Source: Tubiluchus corallicola | Lineage: Eukaryota; Priapulida; Priapulimorpha; Priapulimorphida; Tubiluchidae | NCBI GenBank assembly: GCA_030141605.1 | Contig: JAQGDQ010000150.1 | Location: 356,627 to 420,626 of the forward strand | Direction of reading: 5' to 3' | DNA length: 64,000 nt | Shown here: positions 9,601-19,840 of the stretch, one piece after another | Layout of the letters: each line of letters begins with the position of its first letter | Numbering within the stretch: position 1 is the first letter of the stretch | Notes under the pieces: model-generated | Told to the model about the DNA's origin: nothing | Database searches by the model: none | The model's input: only the letters and a program-made list of their open reading frames with translations | Made by a program: the position numbers and the translations under genes

Positions 9601-12600
9601 AGGCCCACACTTTTGCAGCTTGTATTGCTGATCATTTTTACAATAATTAATGCCAAACAATTAAACAATTTTAATAATATGCTGTGGGTCTACTTTTGTG
9701 TAATGACCGTCTACACATCTGTTAAAGTATACTATAATGGGTTTGTAACTTTTCACGGTAGTAAAAATATATCGCTTTTGCAAAATTTGATGAAAACAAA
9801 ACAATAATCATTTCTGTCAGCTGACTACCTATCCGATTCAAAGGCAATTTTTGTAATGTAGTAATAACAGCTTTATTTTTAGCTATTAAAACAGGTTGCT
9901 GGTACACTTGTCTGTACGTCATCAGCAGAGCTGCACTAGTTCACTTTTTTTCACCGCGATAGGCATAAACACTGCTCATTGGCATTTCCTGTCAGACAGA
10001 AAAAAAATAATTATTAATTAGACAACGTATTGCTAAAAAATTTTCACCAAACTGTTCACAGGTAAGGCAACTATATAATAAGTTAAACCCCCTTTAAGGT
10101 TTGATCACTTTTTAACTTTTATTTTTTATTATGTGAGGTGTAGTTTTATATGCACTTTATGTGAATAGCTGATTGAATTTTTTAGTTTTGAGGTTGCTGC
10201 ATTGGTGAATGGGAAATTGTTTCCTAGCGTTGTAGCCCGTAACAAGAAAGATGGTAAAAGGATGGCTGCAGACTTAGCACTTAGAATGTTGATGACTGAA
10301 GGTCTTTATCAACCAAAAGGATCATTGCCTATTAGTGTGGTACAATTTACGTTTATTGAAATTTTACTTTGAAACTCTGAAGTTGCATATAATGCTTAAT
10401 GTTACTTCGTCACTAAATCTTCATAGTGCCTTTAGATGGCAGTACTTTTGTTTTGATACTTACTTACAGTTTCCTGCATTGAAAATGGCTACATTAACAC
10501 TACTGTTCTTTGTTTTTTACTGCATAAATTAGTAGTAGTTAAAATTTCACTGGGAGATTAGTACAGATTGTTGTATACTTGATTCAATGATGGTTTGATG
10601 GATGTGCTTAATATTTTTTCTGGTTACGTTTCTAAATATTGTATTAACAAAGTGATTCATAATCAACCTGTTATGAACATACAGTAAGTCCTTGCTTAAC
10701 AGACATCCCATTTAGCAATGTTTCATTTTAACGATTCTGGCTTTTTGACACCTTGTTTCACTTAACGTCACATTCTTTGTTTTAACGACCATTTTAGTGC
10801 TAATTTTGCTTGCTGCACTCGCACTGTTTGTATGAAGCCCATAACCCAGATTGCTGCATGGTTATTACACAAGTAATAATTTGCCTAACAAAATGATAGC
10901 AGATATCCAAACATAGCTAGGCAGACCACAATATTAATTGCTTTCCCATATTTAGATAAAATTCTTCTGGTTGTTAAAACTTTCTCATGTTACATAATTA
11001 ATTGCTGTCTTCACTTCATTTGAATTTTTGTTGTCATATAGGCAATACTGAAAATGATCCTGATAGAGAAAGCAGCTCGAAAGTAAAACAGGATGTAGCA
11101 AACTTGCAGGGCAGTGTTATAAGGAAGCGCTGGCTGAAAAAACGAAGAACCTAAGCAGTCAACCCTAGATTTTTTTAAGATAAGAGAAAGAAAAAGATAA
11201 GGGAAAATTTTGAAGGAGAGCAACCAGAGCGGGAAGAACCTCTGTTTCAAATTTAGATTTTAGTTTTCATACTTTAGTTACTCGTGCTTTTTAATTAAAC
11301 AAACATGGTGCGTTGCAGAACTGGTAAGCAATAAACACTTGATAGTGTTTAATTTATGAGCTAAGCACTACGATTTATGTTCTGCAGCTTAATTATACAC
11401 TTATATAAGCAACTGAATGCTTTTACATTATGTCTTATGGAAAGCATTTTTTGTTTTGCAATAAAAAATTTTGAAAAAAGGTAACACGTGTACTCTTCTT
11501 AAATTAAACAGATCGATAAATTACATCAGGGAACTTGGTCTGACAAGATGGCAGCACTTAGTCACACCACTTTCTGTCGTTTGGCAGTAGATGTCTCAGA
11601 ATCTATGGCTGGCAGAAAGATTCTCGCTGCCATTATTATGAGAAAAGGTGTATTAGATGAAGGATGTGTTGTCAGCTTTGGAACAGGTAAGTTTGTGTTA
11701 CCTAACAGTGTATTCCAGATAGGAATGGAAATGACTTGTAATTAAGCCATATCTTATCTGTTCTCTTCTTTCATTACTACTATGACAGATCTGAGGTAAT
11801 GAATGATCATTTTGTAATACTGAATAATATTTAGCTTTGCTGAGCATGTTTGTCAGCAAATGGCTTACAGTAATCGAAAGACAGCAAGTGGATTATGTGT
11901 ATGGCAGGGACCATTGGTTAGCATACTTTCATTTTTCACGAGACAGCTTCTTTCTTCCTGACTTAGACCTTACGACTTATATCCACACATGTGTGTGTAT
12001 ATATATATATATATATGTATGTATGAGCTTAATTTAGGCAGTCGCAAAAGTATTTATCAGTGAAACTGTAGGTAGCCATATTTACTAGCTGTAGAACATC
12101 TATTTATGGTTTTTTAAAAAGGTTTTATATTTTATAAAAATTGATGAAGGTGCTGCAGTTTAACTTAGAGCAAATGAAAAATATGTAAAATGAGTATTTT
12201 ACAGGTAATAGGTGCATAACAGGGAAAAACCTGAGTCTGGAAGGATACGTCATTAACGACTCACATGCAGAAATTATTGCTCGCAGAGGATTTATCAGGT
12301 TTGTTTGTATCCTGAAAGATCTGTAGGTAACTATGTGCATTACAGGTTAGTTATGACACGTTTTCACTGGAGAGCTTTCTCGCCAAGAAACTTGCAAGTA
12401 TCTTCACTCTAGAGAGCAAAATCTGCTGTGAGTTACACTCAGAGAGCAAGTGCAAGCAAAATCTCATGACATCTCATGACATAATTACTCTCTAGATTAA
12501 ATGAAAAAACCAAAAAACAATTAAATCCACTTTAATTGTGCCTCGGCAGTGCTGCACTAGAGTAATCTCAGTTCTTCGCATCGTACAACAGTGCATCACA

Positions 12601-15600
12601 ATGATTGCTAAAAGTGATCGCTGACAATTTTCCACTATCAATTGTTGCAGCTGTTACTGGCACAGCTCTAAACTTTGGAAGCTATTACATAAGCAATCTA
12701 AAATATAATTTCTAAATTTACTTATTAGAACACATTGTTTGTAGACATCGTTATTTTTGCTGGTTTGCTTAATTAAACCCTTCAGTATTAGCAAACTGTG
12801 CAAGTTGGAGAGATTTTATGTAGGATGCTGTTCTTTAAAACTGCTGCAAGTCAATAACTGGACAGCAGGGCTGGGAAATCTTACAGGACTGACAGACATA
12901 GTTCCTAGGACACTTCTTGCACAGAGTAACTTTTTTTCTTAAAGTATATTTTCTCAAAATGTCAATAGCAAAAGTTTAGATTTTTCCTCTTTATTAATAA
13001 AAACAACAAAACTGTTCCACATTCTAATGCTAATCAAAGTTACAGCATAGTTATTATTTGAGGTAATATTTTTCCGCACACCTGCACACACTGCAATATG
13101 TCTGTACGTACTGCCGTCACACTCAAAATCTTCGTAATGGCAAAATGCGCATGATAATTGTGCAGTAACTGAACTATTATTATAGTAGCGATCTCGTTCT
13201 ATAGGCTGGCTTGCTGTTATAAAGAGGAAATATATTGATTTTTGCAGTAGTCCAGTTAACCTTCCAAGACTCACCAATGGTCAGTATTAAAATTCACTTC
13301 ATAATCAATGTTGTCTTGCTGACTCATTGAATTGTGGTTGGCTTCAAATTATACTCTTATACTTACCATAGCAACTGGACTTGCCACCTAGTCCCCAACC
13401 AGTACAAGTCATGTGCTAATATCTTAAGTTCACGGCATAATTATTTTTTGTCACTCAAAAGAACTTCTTTCAGTAGTTAAGCAACGTTAGACATAAGAAA
13501 TGCCTAGATGGGTGTGATATTTTGCAGAATTATTGTTTGAAGTTGTGTCCTGACAAAGCGGTAGAACCTGTGAACCAAACAAAATAAAGGGCTGTTTTCT
13601 TAGTATAGTTCAAAGAAATTTTGTGGAACAATATTTAAGATAAGGCAAAATAATCTTACTAAGCATTACAGTTTTAAATCGTTTAATGCATTTTTGGTGG
13701 GATACAAACTACAGTAGGCGCCGCTTAAGAGACTATTTTTTGAGACTAAAGTGTTTTTACCAAATTAACCGACTGAATCAGTTAACCGACAGATGTGGAA
13801 TTACTGGTATAGAAGTATGAATCATCAACTTAGTAGGCATTGCAATCGTTTTTAATGAATTTTAGAAACAAAGTAAAACCTAAATTCCTTTGTGCAGTTA
13901 ATTTTTTTAAAAAATATTTATATAATAGACTTAATAATAAAATGGAAAGCATATTTTTCTAAATCACATAATACTGTTTTTTGCAAAAATTAAAAAAAAT
14001 CCTTCAAAGTCATCACTATCTTGTGACGAAGGTGGCTCACAAAGTTCTCATGATTGTAAAAACATTGAAAATCTGTTGCTGTGTGACGCATGTCTTGTAA
14101 AACATTTAGTGCTTGGCGTGCTTGAGCTGCAGTTGGCGGTGCCATGTTTCCTCGCAACTGGCTTTGTCGTTCTCTGTAGGTTCGTCTTGGCTAATTCTTG
14201 TTATGCTAATTACTGTACCTGTATTCTTGATTGTTAACTGATTAAGTGTGAAAGCGTGATTTTCAACGAGAGCTTCAAAGGGAAACCGCTGGACAAGTGG
14301 TTAAATGTTTAGCTTGTAGAAATTCTTGGGTAACGAGGTTAATTACAGTGAACAAGCCGGTAACCAATTCAAAATCGCTATATTGACGTACTGGCACATG
14401 TTCTACATACCTACTTACAAACAAAATGGCACTTAACATGATTGTTTCTATGTATTTCATAAAGTAAGTTAGTAAAAGTTCATTGGTCACACAAAACCTT
14501 ATTGGGTAAAAATATAGTAAAAATAGTGAGTCAATTATGCGAAGTTATTTGAGTCAATTGCCGACAGTTTATATATATATATACTTGAATGGGAGCGGCC
14601 CATGCCAGGCATTTTTGAGTAAATTAAGCAATCGAGTCTATTAACCGTGAGTCTAATAAATGGCACCTACTGTACTAATTATTGCTATGAGTGAGTGTGC
14701 AACAATAACTGAAATAATGCTTGAAAATAGCAAATATATTAACATTGGTAATACATGTAAGTGGTGAAAATTCTAATAAAATTGTCATATTAGAACAACT
14801 TTTTAAATCTTCATGGAGCTCTGTGGCCCACTGCTGCACCCCCCCCCCAACTATCTCGACACTAGATACTTCTATAAACATCTTTGGGCTTGGTCCATCA
14901 CTGGGATGCCAACTCTTAGTCCCTGGGACATTTGTAAGATTTTCCGCCTCTGTTTGACAATAAGTCAACTGTTGGAGAGCATGTAATTTCTGGTTGACTG
15001 TAATGCGCAGACCACTTTGCATTCGCACATTTGTTGTCAGACGAAAACTCTCCACTCTGAACACGTCAGAAAGGAAAATTACGGAAGCAGTAGTAGAACA
15101 CCACTTTTTTGTATCACAGATCCATTTTACCAAGTAATCTTAAACTTATGGTATGCTACTTGCTTTCTATTTTTGTATTTTCCTTCTATGTTTTCATTTT
15201 TATGGCTATTTTATTTTTAACTTCTTGTTTATAATCATTTGTCCTTTCATGGTCATTTGTTAGATTTCTGTACAACCAGCTGGAACTCTTTTCCTTTGAT
15301 CCCACTCGTGAAGATTGTATTATTCGACCCTCAATTGAAGGTGGAAAATTTCAAGTTCGTGATAATGTGACATTCCATTTGTACATTTCTACAGCCCCTT
15401 GTGGTGATGGTGCCATATTTTCAGTTAGTGATGCGTACGTATTAATTTTGCTTAGTCACATTTTCAGCAGTGCATGAGTTTTTTTAAGGTATGTAATTAC
15501 TGAGACATAAAACATTTTTAAAATCGTCTGCTTAACATTCGATTTGAATCAAAATTGTTTTTTCTTCGTTATTATTAAAGGAAAGGCCAAGTTTTCTAGG

Positions 15601-18600
15601 TAATTAAGCTCATTTCAATGTTCACGAGATTGTTATAAAGATTTAGTACATTCTTTGTGATAAGCGCCTGTAATTAGTAAAATAACTTTGAAGTCGCATT
15701 CATTTCACGCTTGGGTACTCCCATTTTGAATGTCCATTCTTCCACCAATGACGTCATTCATCGGCTGAAAAAATACAGCGCACTGTCAATTTCCGTTAAA
15801 AATATGAAAGTTTTTACAAAAAATTAGATAACTATTTTTGTGATCTTTTCCATGAACCTTAGGTAAGCTGCAGAAATTTTAATTAGCTTACTTTACGCAC
15901 TTATTACGAAAAGTGACGAAGTCTACCTGTTATGTCATAATTTTCAAGTGAATGGCAGCTGCCACCATGCCTGCAAATTTGTATACAGTGGTAGCATAAA
16001 TTAACTTTAAGCTTTATAAACAGTTTTGCAAATTTCTTTGGTAGATATTTCTAAGTTGAAGTGATAACATTAAAATAATACCAACATGCTAAGTGACTTG
16101 TCCTTGCCTTTAAAGTGTTTCCTACTCACATTCTATGAGCTTCCTAGCAGTACACTACCTACAATAATTATGTTGCAATTTGCAGAAAACACTAGTGAGT
16201 TTACTATTAACTGCAAAAAATCATTCCTTTTTTAGCTATTAACATATGGTAAGAGAGCATTATAATTTTCCGAATCATATAGATTTTTTGAAAAAATAAT
16301 CATGTTAAGTTATCGACTGTTGTTGATCTTCTGGTTGCTTTAATCACAACTTTAAAAAGTGCATAATACGAAAAAATATTAGCTCTGTAGATATTGTTGA
16401 TGTTTTTATTAATATATACTTATGTAATTCATGTCCATCTTTAATAAAAACTGTAAAACTGTACTCAACACATTTGTCTTGTACTAGAGAGTTATTTTTA
16501 GAACTGTGTTGGTTTTATTTAGAACAGATATTAATAATGCTTAAATACTCAATACTTTTTCCTAGCACGGAAGTTGTTTATTGTTCACCAGACATTTTTG
16601 AAGCTAAGTCTTTGCTTTACAGAGGCAACGATGCTGACTATATGAACGATGAATGTAATACTGTCCATAAACCATCATTTAATGCTAAATCCGGACAACT
16701 ACGAACAAAAATGGAAGCTGGTGAGCATATTTAATAGAGGAAATTACTTCTAATTTTAACGACTAGCAAGTAGATGTTTAACATATTAGTGTTCAAGCTA
16801 AGGACTTATTGCACTGATACGCTTAGCACACAACTTCAAGAATTAACAATTGTTGAATTTGTCATGAGCTTACAACTGAATACAGCCATGCACAGTATTA
16901 AAAAGTTTACAGTCAACAAACTTGTATGCAGAAGGCATTTTTTGCAACTTTCATACTTATGCAGAATTATAATATTTTTCTTGCCTTTTGCTAAACATCG
17001 GTTGAGTATTGCTTCGCGAACTTTTGTCAAGCAATCATAAATGAAGATGGGAGATTTCGAGTCAAAACCAATTTTCTGCTTCTTATCTTTATACATCCCT
17101 GACAGATTTTTTTGGAAATTTCAACTATAATAGGTTAGAGTTCCAGATTATGCAGGATACTATGACTAATGGAAATGTCCGTGTTAGGTATTTTAATTCC
17201 CATTTTGTTAGCTAATTCATGGATAATGCTATAAGTATTTTGACATGCAACACTGGGATTTTTATGTCGAATCACAGAATATTTTTTCAGCTGCCAATAC
17301 AAGTCGATTGCATTATCAGCTCCATTTGCACTTATTTTTTGGAAGAGAAAAAAAATTGCAAGATAACCATAGCCATCATATAATATGTTCATTTGTTGGA
17401 GGACATCATACTGTTAACTCTCTGTTCCCAAGCGCTTCGGTCCTTAACTACTCTGTAAGGTAAAGTAGCTTTCAGAATTAGAGACGTCCCGTTGAGATGT
17501 TTTTACGTGAAATGCATCCACGTAAGTAATCTGCTAGCACTTGGTTTCTTTTGATGGTTCAATTTATCTTCTGGTAACTTCAGAACATGACCCACCCAAA
17601 TGATTCTTCTGTTAAGTGATGGTAAACATGTCACTGAGGTGAACTCAAGCAGTATCACCCAGTAACTTATCACACTGGTGACGCTTTTTAGGCATGAAGG
17701 TTTCTCATAGACTCGGGCATAGACTAGGAGCCATTTAGTACATTGTCTCATTTGAGTTCCTCTATACTTGATCTAGAATTAAGACTGCCTGAAATTAGAC
17801 TAGAACACAGCTTTCTCTACAAAATCTTATAACTATTATCCCTTATAAAGTACACTGATAGTGCGGCGTGGATCACAAGAAAGACAAAAGAACAAAATGA
17901 AATAAAATCTCAATAGAAGGTAAGCTGAAAAGCTTGAATCTTGTACTAAACAAAAATAGAACTGAAGCATTTTGCATAACACATCATGGTGACGAATCAT
18001 GGAAGAAATGCAAATATCTTAATAGTTTGCTTGCGACAGAACAGGATATATCAGGATGGAAGCCGGTGCTGGTTCTGGATTATGACGACTAACCTATAGT
18101 GTGTCTGGATTGCAACTAGCCATCTGCGCTTGTTTTCAGCTATTTGATAAATTTGCGGTAGTGCAGTATGATGGGCTATTTTACTAAATGGCAGCCAACA
18201 CAACATTATACGTTGTGGTTTTTTAGTGTGTGTGCCCACTTTCTTAACAAAAATCGTAAAAAGGGAGTTTTCTTGGACTGTTTTCTAAACTCCAAACTAG
18301 TAAAATAAACTCATTTAAAACTTATTCTTTTTAATGAAAACAACAATGGTTAAGATAACAAGCCTCTTACACTCAAAATGTTACTGATAAAAATATCGAA
18401 AATACTACTTTTATGCCTGAAAACCAATTATAATTGATTATCCAATAGATTTTATATCCACTTAATTGATCATGAAAATGAAACAGCTACTATGAAGAGG
18501 AAGTAACCCTTTTAATAACTTACTAACACATTTATCAAAAAGGTATCTGGAAATGGTTATAGAGCTACTACCTTGATTATTACTTTAATTAAGTTTGTCC

Positions 18601-19840
18601 TTAATCTTTAGTGTTTTTTGCTTTGAATATTTTAAGTAGTGTTGTGGGTCAGGTGACTAGTATTTTACAAACAGTGCCCATATGTCTTTTGAAAATATAT
18701 CTGAACTCACTTATTGTATTTATGTGAGTGTGGTTTTTGTTTTGAATTTATTAGGTGAGGGAACAATTCCAATTGAGCCAGATTTTTCGAGTCAAACGTG
18801 GGATGGCATATTGCGTGGTGAACGCCTTCGAACAATGTCTTGCAGTGACAAAATTGCACGATGGAATGTGCTAGGTTTGCAAGGAGCTCTTTTGTCAAAT
18901 TTTCTGGAACCTGTATATCTCAAGTCTATCACATTAGGTACTTTTTGCAATTCCATTAGCATTTTGCACTTTTTGTATGAAACTGAGCAATGTTCTTATC
19001 TGTATTTATAATCAATTTAACTCCCTTACATGTTTTTTTTTGTATGTAGGCTCTTTGTACAATCACGGTCATCTGGCTCGAGCTGTGTGTTGCCGTTTGG
19101 GTGATGAAATTAGTGGCTTGCCACCTGGATACAGATTCAGTCATCCATGGCTTGGGCGAGTGACGGTATGCGATGCTTTAAGAGAAACAGAAAAAACAAA
19201 ACCGGTCAGTCTCAACTGGTCACTTGGTGATGAGAAACCAGAAGTAACAAATGGAACATCAGGCCAACGCAATGACATGTATGAATTTGCAAAATTTTAA
19301 TAGGCTTTATAAATTTAGCTATTTAGAAAAAAGTGTTTTATGCTATACTTAGTCCCTTCAAAGTAAAATAACTGTATATACTTATTTTAATTTTAGGTCT
19401 GCAATGGTTGCATCACAGATATCAAAGTTTAAACTGTTTCAGATGTTTAAGAAAACATGTCATCTGCTGAGGCGGTAAGTTTAAATTGAAGTTTATTTTA
19501 CAAAATTTTACATTTGATAGTCACGTCTAAGGTAACACTGGATGTAAACCCAGACAGGTTATTCGACATTCATTACTTTGGGCTTATTGTCATTGTTTGT
19601 CTTTGGTAGTGTTGCTGACGTTGCTATATTTCTTAACTATCTTTCTACAGAGATGACCTAAATGATGAGGAAAGATATATTGATGCAAAAAGAAAAGCTG
19701 GTGATTACTATCAAGCCAAAGTTATGTTGTATGATTTAATGAAAGAACGAAGTCTTGGCCAGTGGATAACAAAACCACCGGAGGAGAAGGAATTTCGTGC
19801 ACCACCGTTACTCTTCGATCTTGATAGTGAAAATGCATGA
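3184..19840 (+). CDS. ADAR: Double-stranded RNA adenosine deaminase, ADAR1-like (Z-alpha x2, dsRBD, deaminase)
   Basis: This enzyme deaminates adenosine to inosine in dsRNA. Coding exons by splice site and phase: 3184-3345, 5619-6544, 10186-10339, 11512-11686, 12205-12298, 15264-15434, 16566-16720, 18755-18937, 19050-19278, 19397-19474 and 19651-19840 (TGA). All junctions are GT-AG and keep phase, giving 2517 nt and 838 residues; human ADAR1 p150 is 1226. Domains in order: Z-alpha 1 (1-64), Z-alpha 2 (about 89-154), one dsRBD (331-402) and deaminase (about 415-830). Catalytic motifs HAE (H493, E495), PCG (C550) and SCSDK (C642) are present, as is the base-flipping Glu in GEGTIP (E614). The ATG at 3184 is the first codon of the Z-alpha fold; an AG at 3177-3178 suggests a 5' non-coding exon upstream, so an upstream start cannot be excluded. 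Identity is near certain; the exact 5' end is not. Confidence 0.95.
6583..6629. repeat. (TA)n microsatellite
   Basis: An uninterrupted run of about 23 TA units lies 40 bp after the donor of ADAR exon 2. Confidence 0.95.
6915..7110 (-). mobile_element. Possible L2-type LINE 3' UTR with AT-rich microsatellite tail
   Basis: On the minus strand the stretch reads through a 3' UTR-like segment into 'gccgacattaaataaaaatt' followed by a TTATTATTA run (6915-6945). LINE 3' ends ending in short tandem TAA-type repeats are typical of L2-like elements, and the LINE at 39903-40855 ends the same way. No coding sequence is left. Confidence 0.35.
7720..8211. mobile_element. TIR element, GCCGAGTAACCC family, copy 1
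   Basis: Ends are GTTGGGTGCCGAGTAACCCA (left) and, reverse-complemented, GTAGAGTGCCGAGTAATCCA (right), both continuing CTAGCCGAAGTAGG. The left subterminal region holds a 30-bp unit (ctagccgaagtagg...gtacatggg) repeated three times at 7740-7829. About 145 bp of the interior (8031-8175) is shared, in opposite orientation, with the copy at 56870-57591. No clear target duplication is left on this copy. Confidence 0.75.
7740..7829. repeat. Three tandem 30-bp subterminal repeats
   Basis: Units at 7740-7769, 7770-7799 and 7800-7829 differ at a few positions only, with a degenerate fourth start after 7830. They sit next to the left terminal inverted repeat of the TIR element; the homologous element at 56870 has about one unit. 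Repeats in this position are often transposase-binding sites. Confidence 0.85.
10186..10339 (+). other. ADAR: ADAR exon 3: C-terminal half of the single dsRBD
   Basis: The exon encodes [20 protein letters not shown] and then [16 protein letters not shown], matching the beta-strand and second helix of a dsRNA-binding domain. KKDGK plus the AA step is the usual RNA-contact region. It joins exon 2 in phase 2 (AA|T). I found no second or third dsRBD in the introns on either side, whereas vertebrate ADAR1 has three. Donor GTACAA follows 10339. Confidence 0.85.
10682..11465 (+). mobile_element. pogo/Tigger-like DNA transposon remnant in ADAR intron 3 (copy A)
   Basis: It begins CAGTAAGTCCTTGCTTAACA right after TA, as in Tigger-type elements. 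Internally a broken frame gives [12 protein letters not shown] followed by a '[10 protein letters not shown]..sqP' segment, resembling the acidic tail of Tigger/CENP-B-type transposases. From about 10910 it is similar to 59795-60434. The right terminus appears lost near 11465. Confidence 0.55.
13712..14672. mobile_element. pogo/Tigger-like non-autonomous element, CAGTAGGCGCCG family, copy 1
   Basis: This 961-bp element begins CAGTAGGCGCCGCTTAAGAG and ends, reverse-complemented, CAGTAGGTGCCATTTATTAG; TA dinucleotides lie on both sides (13710-13711 and 14673-14674). Related copies are at 28400-29251, 38190-38715 and 50196-50321. It lies in ADAR intron 5 and has no coding frame I recognise. Confidence 0.75.
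16830..17400 (-). mobile_element. LINE ORF1 remnant, antisense in ADAR intron 7
   Basis: On the minus strand a broken frame reads [18 protein letters not shown], then TDISISHS, then (after a frameshift) PIIVEISKK and [20 protein letters not shown] and [12 protein letters not shown]. This follows the order of the nucleic-acid-binding ORF1 of CR1/L2-type LINEs: an 'ntd.iv..la...gv.i...dis.sHRl' block, a 'PiivkF' block, then the 'sifInd.LT..r..l' block. Confidence 0.6.
17420..17760 (-). mobile_element. LINE reverse transcriptase C-terminal remnant, antisense in ADAR intron 7
   Basis: The minus strand encodes [20 protein letters not shown], a match to the 'RRRLrWlGHVlRMpddRlPk' segment at the end of many LINE proteins, followed downstream by [12 protein letters not shown], equivalent to the 'a.DRsaWr..v' ending. 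Stops and frameshifts break the middle. It is from a different LINE type than the ORF1 remnant beside it. Confidence 0.6.

Larger units (their letters stand above)
11512..19840 (+). other. ADAR: ADAR exons 4-11: adenosine deaminase domain
   Basis: Exon 4 opens with the conserved [16 protein letters not shown] block. Exon 5 carries the zinc-binding His and proton-shuttling Glu (DSHAEII). Exon 6 has the second zinc ligand (TAPCGDG). Exon 7 ends and exon 8 begins in the base-flipping loop ([11 protein letters not shown]); exon 8 also has the third ligand in [20 protein letters not shown]. Exons 9-11 cover the C-terminal lobe, with VNW-like SLNWSLGD, and finish in [14 protein letters not shown], close to the vertebrate ADAR1 ending. 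All catalytic residues I can name are intact, so an active enzyme is expected. Confidence 0.93.

Noticed and set aside
13000-13277. 107-codon minus-strand frame
   Set aside because: No similarity recognised and no splice or codon pattern to support it; it lies in ADAR intron 5.
18051-18239. Minus-strand 62-codon frame with a possible THAP-like 'kRRWLVAIQ' segment
   Set aside because: The cysteine pair and the C-x2-H end of a THAP finger cannot be placed; similarity is too slight.
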